Origin: Rhynchonema sp. JSB1_4
Taxonomy: Eukaryota > Nematoda > Chromadorea > Monhysterida > Xyalidae
DNA length: 64,000 nt
Assembly (NCBI GenBank): GCA_030248065.1
Contig: JASAMV010002125.1
Coordinates: 83,011-147,010, forward strand
Direction of reading: 5' to 3'
The notes under the pieces: model-generated
The model's input: the letters and a program-made list of their open reading frames with translations, nothing else
The model's database searches: none
What the model was told of the DNA's origin: nothing
Position numbers and translations under genes: made by a program
Shown: positions 13,901 through 24,189 of the stretch, piece after piece
How the letters are laid out: each line of letters starts with the position of its first letter
How positions within the stretch are numbered: the stretch's first letter is position 1

Positions 13901-14219
13901 TAGAGATTTGTTGATGTCGCCACTAAAACTAAGTCCACCAGCGTTAGAGAACTTTTATCCTGTCATAAGCAGCGGTCGTTTGTTGGAGTCGCCGACTTTG
14001 TAGTGACATCTGCACATGTTTGTGATCAGTCGGTAATCAAAGTCACGCACACAGGTTGAGGAGATGAACGTGTGGTGTGCGAGTGCGCCCCTGCCGCGTG
14101 TTGGCTTGTCGGACGAAGTCGCCCAGCTGATACTGTTCTTGGCGAACAGTGAAACATCATCATACATAACCGGACAGTCTATTTGTATTGATGGCGGCAT
14201 GACGGCGAAGATTAATTGA
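10956..14219 (+). CDS. Short-chain dehydrogenase/reductase (classical SDR), complete
   Basis: Exons 10956-11351, 12276-12381, 12923-13080 and 14055-14219 join with matching phases (0, 1, 0) into 274 residues, the usual SDR length. Residues 15-22 are TGACSGMG, the TGxxxGxG nucleotide-binding turn. NVAG at 86-89 is the NNAG motif. The catalytic set is Ser (IVNVSS, about 149/150), Tyr163 and Lys167 (YAATK). MPGLIDTP and the C-terminal [11 protein letters not shown] are typical of tetrameric NAD(P)H-dependent oxidoreductases of the FabG/DHRS type. It should be a soluble enzyme; the substrate cannot be told. ATG 10956 is preferred over an in-frame ATG at 10914 because residues before it do not resemble the family. 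The donor at 13081 is GTTGAT (weak). The introns hold a hAT MITE, a TATA-flanked MITE and a purine repeat. AATAAA is at 14447-14452. Confidence 0.9.
11475..11971. mobile_element. hAT-type MITE, family A, copy 1 (497 bp)
   Basis: The ends are CAGGGTTGGGCAAAAAACG and its inverse CGTTTTTTTGCCCAACCCTG. An exact 8-bp duplication CTTCCGGA flanks it at 11467-11474 and 11972-11979. An 8-bp target duplication with CAG ends is the hAT hallmark. It has no transposase and sits in SDR intron 1. Other copies: 26461, 43097, 48235. Confidence 0.9.
12574..12801. mobile_element. TATA-flanked MITE, family C, copy 1 (228 bp)
   Basis: The ends are TATAGTCCATCCATCAGCTT and inverse TGAGCTGATGGACGGGCTATA. The body is shared, in opposite orientation, with 25585-25812, and the ends also with 40902-41087. 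TA at the borders suggests a Tc1/mariner-type TA duplication. It sits in SDR intron 2. Confidence 0.8.
13262..13800 (+). repeat. Purine-rich GGAAGGGAAAGA minisatellite in SDR intron 3
   Basis: About 540 bases are almost all A and G. Sub-blocks such as GTTAAAAATAGGAGGGGGAG recur at about 130-150 bp spacing, and the tract ends in (ACAG)n/(ATAC)n. Open frames on both strands are composition artefacts. The C run at 13177-13188 just upstream could be a sequencing weak point. Confidence 0.85.
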
Positions 14220-15267
14220 TTAAATTTAAGAGGAAGATTATTATGTTGGTGCGACTTTTTGGTGGCAAAGTGCTAAATCATTATGATGTGAGTTCCTGAA
14301 AACGACGTTAACTGCTATGGCCGTCTTCACTGCAATAGAGACCACACGAATTTTAAGTCATTTGTTCAGGAACTTGCGTCAATTGTATTGGAATTAGCCT
14401 CAAATCATTCCTTACTTCTTTGTCATAACGATTTTGCCTTCGTGTCAATAAACGTATTGTACAAGAGGAATAATTAGTGTTTGCACCCGCACTCTGGTCC
14501 TTGAAGCATCTCCAAAATACAAGAAAGTTTAGTCTGACAACGCATGTCAAAAACTCAAGTAGCCAGAATGACAGAGATTCAAGGTCCCAAATTGTACCTC
14601 ACCGCGTAAGGTCAACATCTTTCTTCTTTCACAAACGAATATTGATTATTCTTGGCGTTTTGCGGAACCACATTTTCACAATCAATTACGATAGCTGGCA
14701 AAGAGGTTCAAAACCACAAATAAAAAATAAAATATATAAATATAAACAAACAAATACATCAACGACGTAATTTATTGCCTCACAAGCTTCACGAATGTTT
14801 CTCTTCCTCGTTGTTTCGCATTGGTTCGCAATACTAATAATTGTGAATGTAAAACTTGAAGCCGGGTGCTGCTTCATAAAGAATGGCATTATCGGAGTGA
14901 TCAGTGAGCGCCATGCGACATTCCTTGGTCTGTGGGTGGTAGCTGGAAGTACGTTGGAATTTTCGTTTCATAATGACAGCACAATCAGCAATTGAACAAG
15001 GTAATTTTTGATGACAACATGTTGAGAACTAATTCTATTGTAGTCCATGCATCTGCGCATATTTCGTGCTGATGCAGTTGGGCCTGGGCGACAGTGTTCC
15101 ATGCAAAATGCACGTGATTCAGAGGGCTGATATTACAGTGGTCAACTAAATTGCCCGTCGTCAGTTCGTCAATTCACATTGCAGAGTGGTCAATTCACCC
15201 CGAATATTATTTCTGGCGCTCATCCGGGGCTTACACATGCTGGTGTGTTTTGAGGGCACGCGGTGCA
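14220..15267. other. Intergenic, SDR 3' flank
   Basis: Besides AATAAA at 14447-14452 I see no gene or named repeat. Confidence 0.4.
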
Positions 15268-15345
15268 CACATACGACTCATGGTGGGCTTGCGGTTTCGA
15301 CCGAAAGTCCAATACCGCGGCTGCCTGGGTCTCGTAGGGGTTGCT
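15268..15345 (-). repeat. Interspersed repeat family G, copy 1 (tRNA-like B box)
   Basis: Reads GGTTTCGACC, AATACCGCGGCTGCCTGGGT, then CTCGT. The inverse sequence is at 36571-36690 and 61768-61862. The GGTTTCGACC block resembles a pol III B box, so a tRNA-derived SINE is likely. Confidence 0.6.
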
Positions 15346-15441
15346 GTGAGTTGACACGAAGTAGTTTGACCGCTTGAGTTTACCACTGTAATATTAGCCA
15401 CATGCGGCACCGAGCAGTCCGACTTGCTCGTGAAGGCTGTG

Positions 15442-16940
15442 AGCAGATAAACGCGGAATGGCAGAATTCTGCATTCCGCATTCCGCGTTTATCTGCTAAC
15501 CTTTGCGGAATTCTGCATTTCTGCAAGTAAATTTATGCTTTTGGTCAAACCTCTCAGTTGATGTTTAAGGGCGAACTTAGGTTAAATCCGGAATCCGGAA
15601 TCCGGAAATAATTACATGCAAAAATAATAAACTATTTCCGGATGCAGAACACCACCTGCGTTTTCCGGAAATATTTCCGGATTCCGGTTTCCGGATGAAA
15701 TTTTGGTTTTGCGTTTTCCGGAAATATTTCCGGATTCCGGATTCCGGATGAAATTTTGGTTTTGCGTTTTCCGGAAATGAAATCTGGACGTCAAGTCATC
15801 AGGTCCCTCGAACGAACAAAGAATATTTATGTCCAATAGGAATTTAAAACGCACATGGTAATGATTGTGTACATTGTCGTTCTGTCGTTGAGTCTTTTGT
15901 TTATTATTGTTAGATCTGTACGCATTGTGTCGTCTCAATAAAAAATGATCAATTTAGTTGGGTTATTGCTGAAATAAAGTTTTCTAGCGGAGGACAGATC
16001 AAATTGGTGAACATTTTTATACGGTAATGCCAAATATTTTGAACAGACCTCAACATGGTGATAACAGTTATGGAAATCAGCCTGTACTGTATTACATGAC
16101 TATGAAACAATCTGTCCTGTATTGTCGCAAACTTTTTAATCAAGTTACTCGCTCACCTGCACCACCCGCACATTTTGCCCACCGTGCCTTGCTGTTCATC
16201 GAAGAGTTTGGTTAGGTTAGCAGAAGTTCGCCCTTGCACCTACCTACATCTGCAGTTTATCTGTTCATTTGTTTGTTACGATGCATATCTCATCATATGC
16301 GACTAAAGTGACGTTTCACATTCGTGAACAAAACGCAGTTAAAAACAACAAGGTATTAAATCTGGAGCAAAAGTCACATCGCTTACAATAAACTTGCACC
16401 AAATACTTAAAAAAGTGATTGGTTTGAAAAAGCAATGTATCCCTAGATCGTGTTATGTAATTAAACAAATAAGCAACAAAGGTCATCCAGCGCAGCTTAT
16501 TGTAATGTATAGTATGTATTTATCAGGTGCATAAAACTGTATAACAAGGAGCGAACACATCAACGACAACTCCGAACAGCAGTTTCGGCGTGCTGTTTGG
16601 TCGAAATATTTCCGGAAAACGCAAAAATAAAATAGTCATCCGGAATCCGGAATCCGGAAATATTTCCGGATTCCGGTTTCCGGATGAAATTTTGGTTTTG
16701 CGTTTTCCGGAAATATTTCCGGAAAACGCAAAAATAAAAAAGTCATCCGGAAATCGGAATCCGGAAATATTTCCGGATTCCGGATTCCGTGTTCTACCTA
16801 AGTCCGCCCTAACACGCAACACTTTGAGGTCAGCACGCTGGAAGTTGTCATCGTCACCCAAGCACGCACCATTCCGCAAAGGTTAGCAGATAAACGCGGA
16901 ATGCGGAATGCAGAAATCTGCCATTCCGCGTTTATCTGCT
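15442..16940. mobile_element. 1.5 kb inverted-repeat element with palindromic ends and CCGGAAATATTTCCGG clusters
   Basis: About 80 bases at each end match in inverted orientation. Each end is itself a hairpin built from AGCAGATAAACGCGGAATG and its inverse. Inside, clusters of CGGAATCCGGAAATATTTCC lie at 15580-15780 and, inverted, at 16600-16800. The block GGGCGAACTTAGGT (left) has an inverse partner near 16797-16815. No transposase frame is visible and no target duplication is clear. It sits just beyond the PAN exon of the lectin gene. Confidence 0.75.
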
Positions 16941-16995
16941 AACCAATTTGCCTCCGCCCAACTGGCTCTAAGCGCACCACGACACAACAGCTCAC

Positions 16996-19900
16996 CCAAA
17001 ACTTTCGCAGACCCAATTTTCGGCACACGAAGCGATACACTGCAACAGATGTTTGGCCGTGTAGTTGTGGAACACTCCGGCATCGGTGATACGCTGGTCA
17101 TTCATTGTGATCAGTTGACGGAACGTCGGCTCCGATTCACCTTTATTGGCAAAGACGATGATATGGTACACGTCACTAGCGGATCCAGAGGGCACAGGGG
17201 CATTGGTCAAAGTGGCCGCAGAAGAGGGGCCGCACCGCCATTTCGGGGAGAAGAAGGAAAAACGACCTTTAAATCGCTTGATTGTCACTCCGCAAAATCC
17301 AAAAGATCCAATTCACTCAATTTCTTTTTGTTCATTTCAAAGCAAGGGCGGATCCAGGGGGCCACAGGGGCCATGGCTACCTTTTGGTCCATTTGGCCCC
17401 TGAAGGGGGCCACCGTTTCGGAAGGAAGAAGGAAAAGGACCACTAAATCGCTGGATTTTCATTCTAATACACGTCAAAAGTTCAAAAATCGCGCGCTTCG
17501 CGCGTCAGATACACCCATTTTCAGTGAAATTTAGCTTTCGCGCGTGTAAAAAGTGCCAAAATCTCGCGCGCTGCGCGCGCATCGTCACATTTTGTATGAT
17601 ATTTGGTGTAAAAAGCGCGAAATTCAAAACAAGCACTAGACAAAAGTGACTTTTCAAAAGTGGAACAAGCACTGGATAAAAATGACTTTTTGGATTTGGC
17701 CCCTACCTTGGCCAAAAGCTGGATCCGCCTCTGCTTCAAAGCAGAGGTCGCAATCGGGCCGGGTTTGGCCGGCCCGGCCCGGCCCGAGCCCCCAAATCTC
17801 CGGCCCGGCCCGGCCCGACCCGTACCCCCAAATCTCCGGCCCGGCCCGGCCCGAACCCCCAAATCTCCGGCCCGGCCCGGCCCGGCCCGAATTTTTGGCT
17901 CAGATTTTAACCCATTTTTTGTCACAATTTTTGCGATTTTTGAATCTATTTTTTTGGTTGAAAATTCATTGTTTTCCATGAAAAAGTCGCCAGATAGACA
18001 ATACCAAGGTAGGTAAGGTAGATGACGCGCCATCCTGGTACAGATAGGTGAGGTCGCCGCCCCCCGGCTGGTACAGTAGGTTGCTATTTTTGGCTCAAAA
18101 TGGTATAAAATCAATATTTTTCACTCCAAATAATCGAAAAATCGCGCGCTGCGCGCGAAATGAGGGTTTTAGAGTACGTTTTCATCATCTAAATTTAGAC
18201 ATAAAAAATTTTGTTCCCCCCAAGCTCGGCCGGTCCGGTACAGTAGGTAGGTTGGTTGCAGGCCTTTCTGCTGGTACAGTAGGTTGATTGCACGCCTGGG
18301 TAGCCACACCACTGGACAATACTGATCACTTACTTGCTGAATCCGTCAGAAATTTTAGTATTTTTGACAAAAAAACAACCCTACTTTTTCAGTAAAATAA
18401 GTCACTTCAGAAGCTTCGGGCCGGGGTGCCCGGCCCGGTCCGGCCCGACCCTCCAAATCTCCGGCCCGGCCCGGCCCGGCCCGAGCCAAAAGCCCAAAAT
18501 CGCGGCCCGGCCCGAGGTCGGGCCGGCCCGATTGCGACCTCTGCTTCAAAGGTCCAAAAATCGAGCGCGCTTCGCGCGTCAGAGTGTGGTGTCAAACTAA
18601 AAAACGCCAAATTATGTACAAGCGGACAGCGTAAAACCGATTTTTGAAAAATTCAAACAGACACTAGTTTAAAATGGCTTTTGAAATTTATCCCCCTTGA
18701 CCGAAAACTGGATACGCCACTACACGTACATTGTGATACTGCCACAGAAACACAAAAGTCAGAGAGTTCAGCATTTTGATTCACCTAAATATTGCCGGTG
18801 TACACGTATATGATATCGACCATTTTCGACCATTTGGTTTGCTCAACTTACGATATTCACAATGTGGCGGCCAGGTCGTGTTGACCAGCACGTCAAGCAA
18901 CCCGTACACGTTCGCGCCACCCGAGCCATGCCAGAATATAGCTCCCTGAGATCCGATCACCTCTGGCGCATACCTCGGCCATGCGTCGTATCTGTACCAG
19001 TGATTATTTGCCCATCCTGAAAATTTAGACATTTTGAAGCACTTTGTTTTTTTACTTGGGTTGTTTTTGACTAGTTCTAAACACAATTTGGAAGAAGTCC
19101 AACGCATTTTAAAAGCCAACCAGTAGCGCGCGTGGGCACCGGTCCAAAAAGTTTTCCGTTGAACTGGTAGTACCAGCCCGCTTCAGCCGACGGATCCGGA
19201 TACACGAACACACTCGGCGTGTAACGTTCAAGTGTTGTCCAGGCGCCGCCGTCAACGTAGCCCTATGTGTGCAATGTTTTGCTTTGATGTCACTGCTTCA
19301 CGTAAAATCTTAGTCACAGGCCAAAAAATGGCCAATTTTCATGTGGTTAGTGCACATCGTCAACGCTGGTGGTCAACCAGGAAATGTTTGCAACATCCGA
19401 TTGCCTTGTGGACGTGGTTTGTGGTCAAGATTATAAGGTTTGAGTCTTGTGTGGTGCTTTGGTCTGTCATATCATGGGTATCAAAAATGTAGCACACGCG
19501 TGCTGGGGCTGCCTTGGTGACCAGCGCTGACCATTTGAGCTGCCGGCTGAGCAATTCGCCAAAAAATATGGAAACGGCTCACCGCTGCTACCATTTTCTG
19601 TTTGATGAGTGTTATGAGTTCGTGCGTGTGTAGGATCGACAGATGGCCAACGTAACCGGGCATATCATTATTGCAGGACGTTCTTGCCGTTGCCAATTCC
19701 ACCAATATGCCAGCTTTGATCGCATAACAGCGACCATGGTACATGAATGCCGCGGCATTGGACGGCAACGCCAGACATTGCGCCTCGAGGGACACGCTTT
19801 CGACTGATCAACAAATATAACTGGGTCATTTGGACGGGCCTACTGTATTTTAAATCCGGAAACCGGAATCCAGGAAATATGGCAGGATTCCGGATTATCT

Positions 19901-20150
19901 TTTGCCTTGAAAATGTTGCAATGTTTCCCGAAATGGTTCGCACTTTTTTGGAATGCAAATTATTTTGCCAAATTTTGTTCGGGATTCCAGATTTAGCCTA
20001 TGTATTGGTCGCACAATGACCATATAAGAATTCATCAAAATCAATCCTGATTTTCACGTTCAGTCACTCTTAACTACTGTGCTATTTGTGATTCTCACAA
20101 AACATTTTCAGCTGAAAATAATCCAGCAGATCAACCACGTTGCCGCAGGT
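16996..20150 (-). CDS. C-type lectin-like + PAN/apple domain protein (partial)
   Basis: Minus-strand exons in order: 20099-20150, 19583-19803, 19496-19546, 19121-19262, 18852-19016 and 16996-17140. Phases match at every junction (1, 0, 0, 1, 1). The first five encode a divergent C-type lectin fold: FMYHGRCYAI, CNNDMPGYVGHLSILHTHE, a Trp/Gly-rich middle with VFVYPDPSAEAGWYY, and a closing WPPHCEY. The last exon reads VFHNYTAKHLLQCIASCAEN then WVCESF, the helix-plus-cysteines core of a PAN/apple domain. Such proteins are secreted or surface carbohydrate/protein binders. Both ends are open: no signal peptide or stop was found, and the exon ends GG|GTGAGC. Intron 17141-18851 carries a nest of transposons. 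Exons at 22.2-22.8 kb on the same strand could be its 5' part. Confidence 0.7.
17178..17730. repeat. GGCGGATCCAG-ended repeats with a CGCGCTTCGCGCG motif
   Basis: Left-type ends (GCGGATCCAGAGGGCACAGG at 17180, GGCGGATCCAGGGGGCCACA at 17347) and a right-type end (CTGGATCCGCC to 17730) bound nested copies. The GCGCGCTTCGCGCG / CGCGCTGCGCGCG motif occurs inside. Related right ends are at 18701-18720 and 46645-46661. Confidence 0.6.
17742..18543. mobile_element. hAT-type MITE, family B, GGCCC-rich (802 bp)
   Basis: The ends are CAGAGGTCGCAATCGGGCC and inverse GGCCCGATTGCGACCTCTG. An exact 8-bp target duplication CTTCAAAG lies at 17734-17741 and 18544-18551. Both flanks carry runs of CCGGCCCGGCCC with CCCAAATCTCCGG spacers. 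It has no transposase and is inserted in an intron of the lectin/PAN gene. Confidence 0.9.
18552..18720. repeat. Right flank of the nested GGATCC-type repeat
   Basis: Resumes after the hAT insertion with the CGCGCTTCGCGCG motif and ends CTGGATACGCCACTA. This suggests that family B inserted into an older element. Confidence 0.5.
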
Positions 20151-20261
20151 CTGAAACATTCTCTTTACCACGTGTTTTGTGTGTGATCGCGCAACGCAAC
20201 GTCATTGCCCCGTCACTAGCCTGCTTTGCGATTCAGGAAAAAAATTTGACCAATTCTTATA

Positions 20262-20303
20262 AAGTCATTGTGCGACCAATACATATTGGTCGCACAATGA
20301 CTT
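20262..20303. repeat. 42-bp palindrome around TATTGGTCGCACAATGAC
   Basis: AAAGTCATTGTGCGACCAAT is followed directly by its inverse. A further half-copy (TATTGGTCGCACAATGACCA) is at 20003-20022. Confidence 0.7.
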
Positions 20304-20335
20304 TCGGAGCTAGCATGGTAATGCTAAGCGACATA

Positions 20336-21781
20336 CAGTGCTGGCCAAAAGTTTTTAGAATTTTGTTCTGTGGTAAGAAACGTGCCTGGCTGCTGCACAC
20401 AATACAGTTGAGCGAGATCTGCGTGGCATGGATATGTAGGGCAGTGTACCCGCAACACATCAAACCAACATCGACCTCCGATCTCCGATCCCACGGGGCT
20501 TGGGTGCTCACGAGGGACTTTGGTCCACATTTGGGGCTGGCCAAAAGTTTTTAGAATTTTTTAGTTTTCGACTTTATTTTGCCATACAAGGTTCCACAAG
20601 AGTCTTTCGTGATTGGGAATCATATTAGCCGTGTGAGAAACTGTTGTTTTGCCACTTTGCCAAGTTGGAGTCCAACTGGTCCCACCGCGGTCGGGTACCG
20701 TTGCTTGCTCTGGTGACCGCGGAGTTCTAACGACTTCACAGCACGTGACGACAGCTGATAAAAAGGTAGTAAAATTGTGAGGTTCTGGAGTGCTTAGTTG
20801 ATCGTTTTCAAACAATTGCAGGACAAATTACTGCATAAAAGTTCTATCAGGACCACAACCGATGTCACCGCGGTCGCGGTCACGGCATCGGTGAAAACGA
20901 AAACCAGCCGCAGGGTGGAGCTGATGCTTCAAACCCAACTTTTCGTTCCATAATTATGTTATTCCGTGCCCTTTTGGCCCAGTGTCACCATTTGTGTGTG
21001 ATCGAAGGACTGTACTGACTTTTAAAGATGGTATCGAAAAATTTTGGTCCATTTGCAAGGGTAAGAGGGCTGCCGAAAATTGAACCGTGACCAAAAATTA
21101 GACAAGCATGCACTTACTGCAGTTGTATGTTTATTTGCATTGATATTATGGGTGCCCATCCAAACCAACACAAATAGACATTGTTAGGTAAGGCAGCCAC
21201 TCTCCGGGGCCAATTTTCGTTTTCACCGATGCCGTGACCGAGACCGCGGTGACACCGGTTGTGGTCCTGATAGATGTTCTAGGGAGCAATTTGCCCTGCA
21301 ATTGTTTGAAAACGATCAACTAAGCACTCCAGAACCTCACAATTTTACTACCTTTTTATCAGCTGTCGTCACGTGCTGTGAAGTCGTTAGAACTCCGCGG
21401 TCACCAGAGCAAGCAACGGTACCCGACCGCGGTGGGACCAGTTGGACTCCAACTTGGCAAAGTGGCAAAACAACAGTTTCTCACACGGCTAATATGATTC
21501 CCAATCACGAAAGACTCTTGTGGAACCTTGTACGGCAAAATAAAGTCGAAAACTAAAAAATTCTAAAAACTTTTGGCCAGCCCCAAATGTGAACCAAAGT
21601 CCTTCGTGAGCACCCAAGCCCCGTGGGATCGGAGATCGGAGGTCGATGTTGGTTTGATGTGTTGCGGGAACACTGCCCTACATATCCATGCCACGCAGAT
21701 CTCGCTCAACTGTATTGTGTGCAGCAGCCAGGCACGTTTCTTACCACAGAACAAAATTCTAAAAACTTTTGGCCAGCACTG
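20336..21781. mobile_element. Fold-back element with ~570-bp arms and TA duplication (Tc1/mariner-like ends)
   Basis: The ends are CAGTGCTGGCCAAAAGTTTT and its inverse, flanked by TA at 20334-20335 and 21782-21783. The arms (about 20336-20904 and 21213-21781) are almost identical, including an 84-codon open frame repeated in each, and the loop is about 310 bp. CTGGCCAAAAGTTTTTAGAA recurs inside each arm, near 20536 and its mirror. I recognise no transposase. Confidence 0.85.
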
Positions 21782-21782
21782 T

Positions 21783-22060
21783 ATGTATTATTGAAAAAAG
21801 GGAGTGAAAACGCGCTCGGCAAAAAAAAGGGAACACCCCCAGACAACCCACCGCGCCTGCCAAAAAAAGGGCGCCCCCCCCCCCGCCTAAAAAAAGAGGG
21901 GGAGAGGGCGCGCCGGGAAAAGGGGGCGACCCCCCCCCCCACCCGCCCGCGCCGCGCCAAAAGGGGGGGGGGCGGCCCCCCCCCCCCCCCGCACCTGTGT
22001 ATTATTGAAAAAAGGGAGTGAAAACGCGCTCGGCGAAAAAAAGGGCGTCAAAGCGCCCTA
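21783..22060. repeat. Degenerate copy of the 139-bp repeat with long C/G homopolymers
   Basis: ATTATTGAAAAAAGGGAGTG and GAAAACGCGCTCGGC match, inverted, the tandem unit at 23.25-23.84 kb. The motif occurs twice (21787 and 22000). The stretch between is filled with C and G runs of 8-15 bases unlike anything else here and may be a base-calling artefact. Confidence 0.6.
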
Positions 22061-22199
22061 GACTGCTATAAACTGTACATGCGCGCTGTTTGTTCCACTG
22101 TGTTGTTCACCGCTAAAGGTGCAAGTTTCATGTTTGCATTGTGATTCACACGCTAACATTCTCATTTTCATATCCCCCACTTTTATCTGCAAAATCTTC

Positions 22200-22824
22200 A
22201 TCTTTATCTTATCAAGCTCGACGAATGTTTCCCTCCGCCATACAAAAATAAGAAGAAACATATCTTTGACAAAAATGATATGACGAAAATCGCTTTGTGC
22301 CGTCATACCAGCGGCCTAAAGAACGCTGGACATGTACCAGGTCTGATATTTTGTTGACAAGCGGAAGTTTCTGTCCATCTTGATTTTCTAAAGCGATGAG
22401 CGGTGACCAGGCTGGTCCAGGGGTTCCAGGAACGTCCACACAGCTACGTTGCACGGAAGCTTTGGCCGATGTTTAGGAGAATGTCATGCACATCACCTGC
22501 CTGAACAGGGCTGAAAGCTTTAAAATGACACCTGCAACAGTCGGTCTGTCACAAAGTGACGCTGAGCTGCGTAATTCCGCTGACGGAAGGTTACGGTGTA
22601 GACGCCGAGTGCAGGTCTGTGGGTTTTTATGCAGAAAACTCCGGTGGTGCGTGTTGTTCTACACTGTTGTCATCAAATTAAACCAGCACGCATATCACTT
22701 GGATGTCAAACTACCTCTTTCTTGGATGGCAGCTTTGTTGCCATGAATTTGACGACGACCAGTGATCTACGTAATGTACCCACATCCTGCAGCACCGCCA
22801 GGGATCATGTGGAGCTACGATGAC
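22200..22824 (-). CDS. Unidentified protein, phase-consistent internal exons
   Basis: Minus-strand exons 22715-22824, 22532-22616, 22408-22459 and one starting at 22315 (end unclear, about 22200) keep phase (2, 0, 1). The product has a Trp/Cys-rich start (DPWRCCRMWVHYVDHW, then SWQQSCHP), a beta-strand-like middle (GVYTVTFRQRNYAAQ), LPCNVAVWTFLEPLDQ and a WYDGTKRFSSYHFCQ end. I do not recognise the family. The WYDG and closing Cys are loosely C-type-lectin-like. Orientation and position would allow it to be the 5' part of the lectin/PAN gene, separated by the fold-back element. No start or stop was assigned. Confidence 0.35.
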
Positions 22825-23249
22825 CTGGTGCAACAGCCCTCTGCGCAAACAGAGACGGAAACGGAAAACTAACACCCTGTAGAATACAGGATCACAATAC
22901 ACAATACTGTATGCAGGATTGAGCGGGTTTGCTTTGAGCGATATCAAACTTGGTGATCGGATTGGATGTGACTTGCCGTGGTCACGCACGAGTGATTCTT
23001 GCATTGAGGATATTAAGAAATTTTATTTCCACTAATATCGCCCAGCTTAAAAGTTATTTAGTTTAGGTCGGAGAACATCTACGCTGGTCGAAATTGCGGT
23101 ATAACTAAAGTCCTTACTATCCCTAATTCAAAAAAGTCACGTATGCAAGGCAGTACTGGTTTGATCCGATCCGATCAGCAAGTTGTATGAAACCCCACCC
23201 TTCTCGAACATCCAATGCACATTAGTCCTCGGCAAATTGACGGTCGTTT
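22825..23249. other. Intergenic or intronic, no gene seen
   Basis: Contains GAGCGATATCAAACTTGGTG (22937-22956), shared with 9448-9467. No coding signal. Confidence 0.4.
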
Positions 23250-23835
23250 TCGCTGAGCGAGTTTTCACTCCCTTCTTTCAATAATACACAGGTGCGACAT
23301 CAGGTGGGCGCCACTCTCCGCCCTTTTTTATGCAAACAGCGCGCATGTACAGCTTACAGTAGTCTGGGGCGTTTTGACGCCCTTTTTTTCGCCGAGCGCG
23401 TTTTCACTCTCTTTTTTCAATAATACATAGGTGCGACATCAGGTGGGCGCCAACCTACGCCCTTTTTTATGCAAACAGCGCGCATATGTACAGCTTACAG
23501 TAGTCTGGGGCGTTTTGACGCCTTTTTTTTCGCCGAGCGCGTTTTCACTCCCTTTTTTCAATAATACATAGGTGCGACATCAGGTGGGCGCCAACCTACG
23601 CCCTTTTTTATGCAAACAGCGCGCATGTACAGCTTACAGTAGTCTGGGGCGTTTTGACGCCCTTTTTTTCGCCGAGCGCGTTTTCACTCCCTTTTTTCAA
23701 TAATACATAGGTGCAACACCAGGTGGGCGCCAACCTACGCCCTTTTTTATGCAAACAGCGCGCATGTACAGCTTACAGTAGTCTGGGGCGCTTTGACGCC
23801 CTTTTTTTCGCCGAGCGCGTTTTCACTCCCTTTTT
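23250..23835. repeat. Tandem array, unit about 139 bp, four-plus copies
   Basis: The unit anchor GAGCGCGTTTTCACTCC recurs at about 23255, 23394, 23535, 23674 and 23813, a period of 139-141 bp. Each unit also has ATAATACATAGGTGCGACAT, GGTGGGCGCCAACCTACGCC and GTCTGGGGCGTTTTGACGCC. Copies are 95% or more alike except the first. A degenerate inverted copy lies at 21.8-22.06 kb. Confidence 0.9.
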
Positions 23836-24189
23836 GCTCACTAATCTATACATTAGACCCAGTGACGGCCGATCGACGCCCTTTTTAGCCGATACCAAGC
23901 GTTTGGGCATTTTTCCTACCTTTTACAGCGATTCGGCCTCTCTACGCCTTTAAAGTGCCCGGTCGGCTTTTCTTTCTCCTTAAAAGTGCTAGGCTGGCCT
24001 TTCTGCCTCCTTTAAAGTGCTCGACCGCTTTTCTTGCTCCTTTAAAGTGCCCGATGGCCAATCTCACGCCCCATAGTGCTTAAGATTACAGTTACCAAGG
24101 ACTTACAAGCTATGTTTGATAATACGAGGTACATATTAACCAGTCGGTTCCAGAACTGATTTCAAAATGCTGAAAGGAGCCCTTTTAAG

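Noticed and set aside
20561..21556. Two identical 84-codon frames
   Set aside because: They are the two arms of one fold-back element and show no recognisable transposase motif.
23250..23835. CRISPR array
   Set aside because: Units are wholly repeated without unique spacers, and the genome is eukaryotic.
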